10,824 nucleotides of DNA from Desulfurococcaceae archaeon UBA285. Lineage in GTDB: Archaea; Thermoproteota; Thermoprotei_A; Sulfolobales; Desulfurococcaceae. The notes under the pieces were generated by a model. That model was not told the origin of the DNA. It saw only the letters and a program-made list of their open reading frames with translations, and made no database searches. This document shows positions 7,396 to 10,824 of this stretch, piece after piece (within the stretch, counting starts at the first letter, position 1; each line of letters begins with the position of its first letter). Made by a program: the position numbers and the translations under genes. The DNA lies in the NCBI GenBank assembly GCA_002495025.1, contig DADP01000010.1, positions 1 to 10,824 of the forward strand, read 5' to 3'.

Positions 7396-8034
7396 ATGTT
7401 GGTTTCCTGGCATGGACATGCATGTGTTTCACTCCAAGTAAACGGGTATACTATTGTATTCGACCCCCATGACGGCGCCAGTATTGGATTGAAAAAACCA
7501 GTTGTTAGAGGAGACATGGTGCTTGTAACACACGACCACTTCGACCACAACGCTGTAAACACTGTATCCAAAGAGAAAACCCGTGTATTCAAGTTATTCT
7601 ATGGTGAGTCAATAATAGACAATGTAAAAATCACTGGGTTGAAAACATATCATGACAAGCAAAAAGGTAAGAGGAGGGGTGAAAACGCCGTCTATATTGT
7701 CGAGGTTAAAGGAGTTAGAGTGGCCCACTTAGGAGATCTCGGGGAAATACCAGACCAGCAAGTACTAGATAGATTGAAAGGAGTAAACCTACTAATAATA
7801 CCTGTTGGAGGAACATTCACTATTGAACCAGGAGAAGCATGGAAAATAATAGAAAAAACCAAACCAGTAAACATTCTCCCAATACACTATTGGATACCAG
7901 GTATAACACTACCTCTCAAACCAGTAGACGAGTTTTTAAAACACGTAAAAGAATACGAAGTAGTAAAACTAGAAACAAATAGTTTTGAACTCGAAAAATA
8001 CACTGGTAAAGTAATAGTAGCGAAGCCACCATAG
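7396..8034 (+). CDS. metallo-beta-lactamase-fold metal-dependent hydrolase (UlaG-like)
   Basis: A compact 212-residue MBL-fold protein. It opens with HGHACVSLQ (6-14) and DPHDG (23-27), as in UlaG/UPF0173-type proteins. Metal ligands are the THDHFDH motif (H46, H48, D50, H51), H86 (TYHD), H111 and D114 in HLGDLG, and H164 in LPIHY. This set is enough for a dinuclear metal site. There is no extra recognition domain, so it is a single-domain hydrolase of unknown substrate; members act on lactones, cyclic phosphates and phosphodiesters. The GGTG ribosome site is 8 nt before ATG. The macro domain gene starts 24 nt after its stop on the same strand, suggesting one transcript. Fold and metal binding are secure; the substrate is not. 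Confidence 0.9.
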   Translation: MLVSWHGHACVSLQVNGYTIVFDPHDGASIGLKKPVVRGDMVLVTHDHFDHNAVNTVSKEKTRVFKLFYGESIIDNVKITGLKTYHDKQKGKRRGENAVYIVEVKGVRVAHLGDLGEIPDQQVLDRLKGVNLLIIPVGGTFTIEPGEAWKIIEKTKPVNILPIHYWIPGITLPLKPVDEFLKHVKEYEVVKLETNSFELEKYTGKVIVAKPP

Positions 8035-8036
8035 AG

Positions 8037-8043
8037 TATAAAA
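8037..8043 (+). promoter_or_regulatory. possible internal TATA box between the MBL and macro domain genes
   Basis: TATAAAA sits just after the MBL stop codon, 15 nt before the macro domain gene's TTG. A transcript from it would start near 8062-8066, just inside the coding region, and would need the in-frame TTG at 8071. The GGTG ribosome site at 8049-8052 argues for read-through from the MBL gene and the start at 8059. Confidence 0.25.
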
Positions 8044-8058
8044 CCAGTGGTGTAAAAC

Positions 8059-8589
8059 TTGAAGTATACATTGAATGGAGTTGTAGTAGTAGTAGAACTA
8101 GGAGACATAACAGAGTTTAGTGGAGATGCAATAGTAAACCCAGCCAATACATTAATGATAATGAGTGGTGGAGTAGCAGGAGCAATAAAGAGGAAAGGCG
8201 GTTCTACAATAGAGGAAGAAGCGAGAAAACACGCCCCTGTCCCGATCGGTGAAGCTATTGCTACAACTGCTGGTAGATTAAAAACAAAATACGTTATTCA
8301 CGCTCCCACAGTCGAGTATCCTGCATCCCCTTCAACACGTGAATATGTATATAAAGCAAGTAGAGCTGCACTAATAACAGCTAGAAAACTCGGTGTTAAA
8401 TCTATTGCTTTTCCACTAATGGGTGCTGGTGTTGGTGGTTTAACACCCGAGGAATCCATAGAAGAAATACTAAAAGCTGTACTAGAAGAGGGAAAAGGTA
8501 TTGAAGTACACGTTGTAATAAGAGATCAGTCAACATATGAAACCGTATTGAAACGCATTGAAAAACTCGGCTGGAGTAGAATTGAATAG
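8059..8589 (+). CDS. macro domain protein (ADP-ribose binding/hydrolysing)
   Basis: A 176-residue stand-alone macro domain. Visible elements: GDIT (15-18), whose Asp contacts adenine in the archaeal AF1521 structure; NPAN (27-30) and GGVAGAI (37-43), which form loop 1; G64-E-A; HAPT (81-84); and the phosphate loop PLMGAGVGGLTPE (119-131). Such proteins bind ADP-ribose or remove it from proteins or nucleic acids, or act on O-acetyl-ADP-ribose. The asparagine N30 favoured in active MacroD enzymes is present, so hydrolase activity is possible. The start is TTG at 8059 with GGTG 6 nt upstream; no ATG lies near the conserved N-terminus. It is probably co-transcribed with the MBL gene. The T-run after its stop (8597-8601) may end the transcript and also forms part of the sRNA promoter. 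Confidence 0.92.
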   Translation: MKYTLNGVVVVVELGDITEFSGDAIVNPANTLMIMSGGVAGAIKRKGGSTIEEEARKHAPVPIGEAIATTAGRLKTKYVIHAPTVEYPASPSTREYVYKASRAALITARKLGVKSIAFPLMGAGVGGLTPEESIEEILKAVLEEGKGIEVHVVIRDQSTYETVLKRIEKLGWSRIE

Positions 8590-8596
8590 AAAATAA

Positions 8597-8606
8597 TTTT
8601 TAATAA
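8597..8606 (+). promoter_or_regulatory. TATA box for the C/D box sRNA and zinc-finger/kinase transcript
   Basis: TTTTTAATAA is preceded by purine-rich GAAAATAA, a plausible BRE. Counting about 25 nt from its centre predicts transcription start at about 8626-8629, immediately before the C box at 8630. That match supports an independently transcribed sRNA. The same U-rich stretch could also terminate the macro domain transcript. Confidence 0.6.
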
Positions 8607-8627
8607 TCCATTATTTCTTGTTAAACA

Positions 8628-8682
8628 CAGTGATGAGATTTTAGGCCTCTGACTTGGTGAAGAGGGATCAACCGGCTGATAA
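8628..8682 (+). ncRNA. C/D box sRNA guiding 2'-O-methylation, D guide matches the 16S rRNA 5' end
   Basis: All four boxes are present with exact archaeal spacing: C box GTGATGA (8630-8636), 12-nt guide (8637-8648), D' box CTGA (8649-8652), 4-nt spacer CTTG, C' box GTGAAGA (8657-8663, one change from consensus), 12-nt guide (8664-8675), D box CTGA (8676-8679). Such RNAs bind L7Ae, Nop5 and fibrillarin and direct methylation of the target nucleotide paired with the fifth base before D or D'. The D guide GGGATCAACCGG pairs with CCGGUUGAUCCU at the 5' end of archaeal 16S rRNA (11 Watson-Crick pairs and one G-U). The predicted modified base is the first U of UUGAUCC, equal to E. coli U13. The D' guide GATTTTAGGCCT predicts target AGGCCUAAAAUC with the second C of GGCC methylated; I cannot place that RNA. 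Ends are approximate. Confidence 0.9.
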
Positions 8683-8685
8683 ATC

Positions 8686-8973
8686 ATGGCTTATACATGG
8701 GAGCCTAAATGGGAACTTATAGAAGTAGACGTCGACGGCATGAAAATAAAGACTTGTAGAGATAGAATAACTGGTTTAATAGCTTGCCCTATTTGCATAC
8801 ATGCTGCTTCAAAGTGTATGGATGAACCAGCACCAGCAAACTACGAGTATGAAAACGTGTTTTTCTACAGTGTTGACGATTTAATCAATCACCTGCTATA
8901 CTATCATGCAAGAGGTTTGAAAAAGAAATTTGAGAAAATACAGAGTAAACTAAGTAGTGAGGAAGAAGAATGA
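8686..8973 (+). CDS. small C2H2-type zinc-binding protein, unknown function
   Basis: A 95-residue protein with a likely zinc site: C34-P-I-C37 and H69-x4-H74, a C2H2 pattern with an unusually long 31-residue loop between the pairs; C44 and H39 are extra potential ligands. The second pair lies in a helix (VDDLINHLLYYHARG). The C-terminus is a charged helix ending in four glutamates. This resembles a finger of the TFIIIA type with an expanded hairpin, so nucleic acid or protein binding is possible, but I do not know the family's role. ATG 8686 is the first start after an in-frame TAA at 8680-8682. No ribosome site is well placed, and the region just upstream is the sRNA. Its TGA overlaps the kinase ATG (ATGA at 8970-8973), so the two are translationally coupled. 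Confidence 0.8.
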   Translation: MAYTWEPKWELIEVDVDGMKIKTCRDRITGLIACPICIHAASKCMDEPAPANYEYENVFFYSVDDLINHLLYYHARGLKKKFEKIQSKLSSEEEE

Positions 8974-9833
8974 ATTTTTGTATTTATGGTAATCCAACAA
9001 TAGATATTATTGAATACAGTGATGGATCAACTACTATAGCGTATGGTGGTGGAGTATACTATTCTTCACTACCACTACTTACAAGAGGCTTCAATATAGA
9101 AGTCTACGCTGTTAGAAACCCGTTAATAATAAACCACCCAGTATACAAGTACATTACCGGGAGCCAGTACTCTACAGATGTAAACATTTTTCTCTTAAAG
9201 TATAGCAATCACGAGAGAAAACTACAACTATATAGAAGAGCACCACCAATACATGAATCAAACACTCACAACGGACTATGTAGTGTAATAGTCAATCCTG
9301 TAGCAGGCGAGATCACTCCAAACCTTCTTAAAACACTACGAGTAAAATCTAGTATACTAGCACTAGACATACAAGGCTTTATAAGAGAAGTCGTAAACAA
9401 TGAAGTATTGTTAAAACCAAAACCAGAAGCCTACATAGCAATACAGCAAGCAGATATTATACACATGGATTTAAACGAGCTCCAAGTACTCGTCAATACA
9501 TCCAATCCTGTTCAAGGAGCTAGCTCACTAACCAAGTATACAAGGGGGATAATAGTAGTTACAAATAGACCGAATAGATTTATAATTGGATTCAACGGAG
9601 TAGTTAGAGAACTAGTCGTCAACGAAGAATACACTACAAGCGATAAAACAGGTGCTGGAGACTACTACCTCGCATCATATACAGTCCACTACATGGAAAC
9701 ACTAGACCCAGTGGAATCAGTATATAGAGCACACGAAGATACAAGTAGGTGGTTGAAGTCTAGAAGCACTAGTAGAAGCCTCATCGCACCTCCACCACTC
9801 AGTTCAAGCCGCGTATACGCGGCATCACGCTAA
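8970..9833 (+). CDS. PfkB/ribokinase-family sugar kinase
   Basis: A 287-residue kinase of the PfkB fold. Evidence: the opening strand FCIYGNPTIDII (3-14), the glycine-rich turn AYGGGVYYSS (24-33), LDIQGFIR (132-139), DLNELQ (167-172), and the anion-hole/catalytic motif DKTGAGDYY (225-233) with D231 as the expected base. It phosphorylates a sugar, polyol or nucleoside with ATP; the substrate cannot be read from the sequence. The LDxQGxxR element recalls kinases related to archaeal and plant myo-inositol kinases, which is a memory-based and weak hint. The C-terminus after about 262 is Ser/Arg-rich and looks unlike the fold. The start overlaps the zinc-finger stop by 4 nt (ATGA), so the pair is an operon. 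A GC-rich palindrome lies in the last codons. Confidence 0.85.
   Translation: MNFCIYGNPTIDIIEYSDGSTTIAYGGGVYYSSLPLLTRGFNIEVYAVRNPLIINHPVYKYITGSQYSTDVNIFLLKYSNHERKLQLYRRAPPIHESNTHNGLCSVIVNPVAGEITPNLLKTLRVKSSILALDIQGFIREVVNNEVLLKPKPEAYIAIQQADIIHMDLNELQVLVNTSNPVQGASSLTKYTRGIIVVTNRPNRFIIGFNGVVRELVVNEEYTTSDKTGAGDYYLASYTVHYMETLDPVESVYRAHEDTSRWLKSRSTSRSLIAPPPLSSSRVYAASR
9808..9823. repeat. perfect 16-nt GC-rich palindrome at the 3' end of the kinase gene
   Basis: GCCGCGTATACGCGGC reads identically on both strands. In RNA it forms a 6-bp all-GC stem with a UAUA loop. It ends 8 nt before the TAA stop (9831-9833) and encodes RVYAA within the Ser/Arg-rich tail. No U-tract follows it, so it is not a classic intrinsic terminator. 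It could stabilise the 3' end, bind a dimeric protein, or be a remnant of an inserted element. Confidence 0.6.
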
Positions 9834-10056
9834 AAACCACGCTTCCTATACACTACTGTATACTCGTAATGCTGGATAATCGTAATCTTACTGTATGGCA
9901 TACACGCCACATGGAAATACTATGAATCAATTGATTTACTCGTTTACTGAGTGGTGGGAGTGCTCGGCCATTAATATATTTGTTTATACTCCCTTATATA
10001 CTTTTATATACCGTATATTCTGCTATTGATTTTAATTCTAATTATTTGGGTTTGAT
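9834..10056. other. 223-nt intergenic region, no supported gene
   Basis: Nothing here can be called a gene with confidence. It holds a perfect 12-nt palindrome, AATCAATTGATT (9925-9936), a small stem TGGC/GCCA (9896-9909), and T-rich stretches at 9980-10050 that could end the kinase transcript. No tRNA cloverleaf, box C/D set or SRP-like fold was seen on either strand. Confidence 0.5.
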
Positions 10057-10416
10057 CTACATTATAAGAGAAGCTTCTGGTGTACCCCCGTCAAAATTGA
10101 CTTTGGCAAATACATTGCTGGATACTTCGGCTGGTTTTGGTGGTAGACCAGCATACTCTAATATTGCTTGTTTTAATTCTTTTTTAGATGGTGTTCTACC
10201 TACAAATCTCAATTTACCATTTATGAATATCTTGGGGAAGTCTGACATTTCTGCTTGAACCGGGTCTACAAACCAGATGTGTGTGGGTATTATTTCAACC
10301 CATATATTGTGTTTATCTAGTAGTTCTTCTGCTACTGCAAAGAGTGTTCTAAGAGCTTCATCGCTTTCTTCACTGAAGTCTAATTGTACTTCAACAATTA
10401 CTTTTGTTACCTCCAT
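10057..10416 (-). CDS. thioredoxin-fold protein lacking the CxxC motif
   Basis: A 119-residue protein with the outline of a glutaredoxin/thioredoxin domain: first strand TKVIVEVQLDF (4-14), a helix (16-34), second strand WVEIIPTHIW (39-48), and FPKIFINGKLRFVGRTPSKKEL (60-81), in which P61 fits the cis-proline and the following hairpin and helix match the fold. The active-site turn reads SEESDE (15-20) where CxxC is expected, and the protein has no cysteine at all, so it cannot do disulfide exchange. A tail of about 25 residues (95-119) follows. It may bind a partner protein or a metabolite; function is unknown. ATG 10416 has AGGGG (10426-10422) 5 nt upstream. It lies downstream of serS but with its own promoter. 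Confidence 0.75.
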   Translation of the reverse strand: MEVTKVIVEVQLDFSEESDEALRTLFAVAEELLDKHNIWVEIIPTHIWFVDPVQAEMSDFPKIFINGKLRFVGRTPSKKELKQAILEYAGLPPKPAEVSSNVFAKVNFDGGTPEASLIM

Positions 10417-10450
10417 TGTCGCCCCTATTCAATACTGGGTTAAAACTTTG

Positions 10451-10460
10451 CTTATAAAGT
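10451..10460 (-). promoter_or_regulatory. TATA box for the thioredoxin-fold protein gene
   Basis: The minus strand reads ACTTTATAAG. A start of transcription near 10430 gives a leader of about 14 nt carrying the AGGGG ribosome site. It lies between the serS terminator tract and the gene, so the two are probably separate transcripts. Confidence 0.55.
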
Positions 10461-10498
10461 AGAGGACTAGTAATACCATGTACACTACTAATTGGAGT

Positions 10499-10510
10499 AA
10501 AAAGAAAAGA
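10499..10510 (-). terminator. U-rich transcription terminator of serS
   Basis: The minus strand reads CTTTTCTTTTTT starting 2 nt beyond the serS stop codon. Archaeal RNA polymerase stops at such U-tracts without needing a hairpin. Confidence 0.6.
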
Positions 10511-10512
10511 GT

Positions 10513-10824
10513 CTACTTTGAAACACGTTCTTTTTTAACGGGGTGTATGTAGTCTCTTGGTGCTTTATTGAATACTTCTAGGTATTTTCTGAGTGCTTTT
10601 GGTATTGTTACTGTTCCATCTTCGTTTTGATGGTTTTCAAGTATAGATGTTATAGTCCTCGTACTGGCTATGGCAGTACTGTTTAATGTGTGAACGTATT
10701 CTTTAATCATTCCCTTTCTTCTCACTAGTTTAATTTTTAATCTATAGCTCTGCCAGTCCGTGGTATTACTACAACTAACCATTTCACGGTAGAGGCCCTG
10801 GGCAGGCATCCATGTTTCTAAATC
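10513..10824 (-). CDS. serS: seryl-tRNA synthetase, C-terminal part (5' end beyond the window)
   Basis: The last 103 residues of a class II seryl-tRNA synthetase; the frame runs open to the right edge (DLETWMPAQG...), so the internal ATG at 10809 is not the start. Recognisable family blocks are DLETWMPAQGLYREM, then CSNTTDWQSYRL, which is class II motif 3 with its arginine, then VHTLNSTAIASTRT and ILENHQNEDGTVTIPKALRKYL. These form the ATP and serine pocket and the C-terminal helix. The enzyme charges tRNA-Ser, and tRNA-Sec where present, in the cytoplasm. Motif 3 has YR where bacterial enzymes usually have RR. After the conserved end there is a basic tail of roughly 20 residues ending KKERVSK. 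This is the standard SerRS type, not the rare methanogen type. A U-rich terminator follows the stop. Confidence 0.95.
   Translation of the reverse strand, partial: DLETWMPAQGLYREMVSCSNTTDWQSYRLKIKLVRRKGMIKEYVHTLNSTAIASTRTITSILENHQNEDGTVTIPKALRKYLEVFNKAPRDYIHPVKKERVSK

Noticed and set aside
8656..8669. GGTGAAGAGGGATC as a ribosome site for the zinc-finger gene
   Set aside because: The anti-SD-like parts are 16-26 nt from the ATG, too far, and the bases are fully accounted for by the C' box and guide of the sRNA.
9956..9975. minus-strand TGGCCGAGCACTCC, reminiscent of a tRNA D-arm
   Set aside because: No acceptor stem, anticodon arm or T-arm can be completed on either side.
9895..10029. 44-codon plus frame starting MAYTPHGN in the 223-nt gap
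   Set aside because: No ribosome site or clear promoter, and the C-terminal half is translation of a TATA-rich tract; no recognisable protein features.
1..10824. CRISPR arrays, insertion sequences, tRNA or rRNA genes, prophage genes
   Set aside because: No regularly spaced direct repeats, transposase motifs, cloverleafs or phage proteins were seen on either strand.

Overview
The window is dense, AT-rich archaeal DNA, most likely from a hyperthermophilic crenarchaeon of the Desulfurococcales (Staphylothermus/Desulfurococcus-like). The evidence is an Lhr-family helicase, an archaeal-type NusB-like/NSUN RNA methyltransferase, A/T-rich TATA boxes about 25 nt from inferred transcript starts, GTG and TTG starts with GGTG/GAGG ribosome sites, U-tract terminators, and a canonical C/D box sRNA. 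The genus is inferred from style, not from a search.

Layout. 1-1538 (minus): a membrane protein cut by the left edge and started by TTG, preceded by a PD-(D/E)XK nuclease-like gene. 1711-1866 (plus): a small basic protein. 1929-3182 (plus): an m5C RNA methyltransferase, convergent with an Lhr helicase (3203-5866, minus) that follows a membrane glycosyltransferase of family 2 (5920-7323, minus). A palindromic TATA element at 7346-7357 lies between the glycosyltransferase and a plus-strand block: MBL-fold hydrolase, macro domain protein, C/D box sRNA, small zinc-finger protein and PfkB-type kinase. After a 223-nt gap with no supported gene come a cysteine-free thioredoxin-fold protein and the C-terminal end of seryl-tRNA synthetase, both minus and the latter cut by the right edge.

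How the parts relate. Much of the window is RNA and translation machinery: SerRS, an rRNA/tRNA m5C methyltransferase, an Lhr helicase and a 2'-O-methylation guide RNA. The best find is the sRNA at about 8628-8682. It has C, D', C' and D boxes in exact archaeal geometry, with two 12-nt guides. The D guide is complementary (11 Watson-Crick pairs plus one G-U) to the universal 5' end of archaeal 16S rRNA and predicts 2'-O-methylation of the U equivalent to E. coli U13. The sRNA is also, in effect, the 5' leader of the zinc-finger/kinase operon, because its D box ends 6 nt before the ATG and no other promoter or Shine-Dalgarno site is visible.

The least understood genes are the nuclease-like protein, the small basic protein, the membrane protein and the zinc-finger protein. 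No CRISPR array, insertion sequence, tRNA or rRNA gene is visible.
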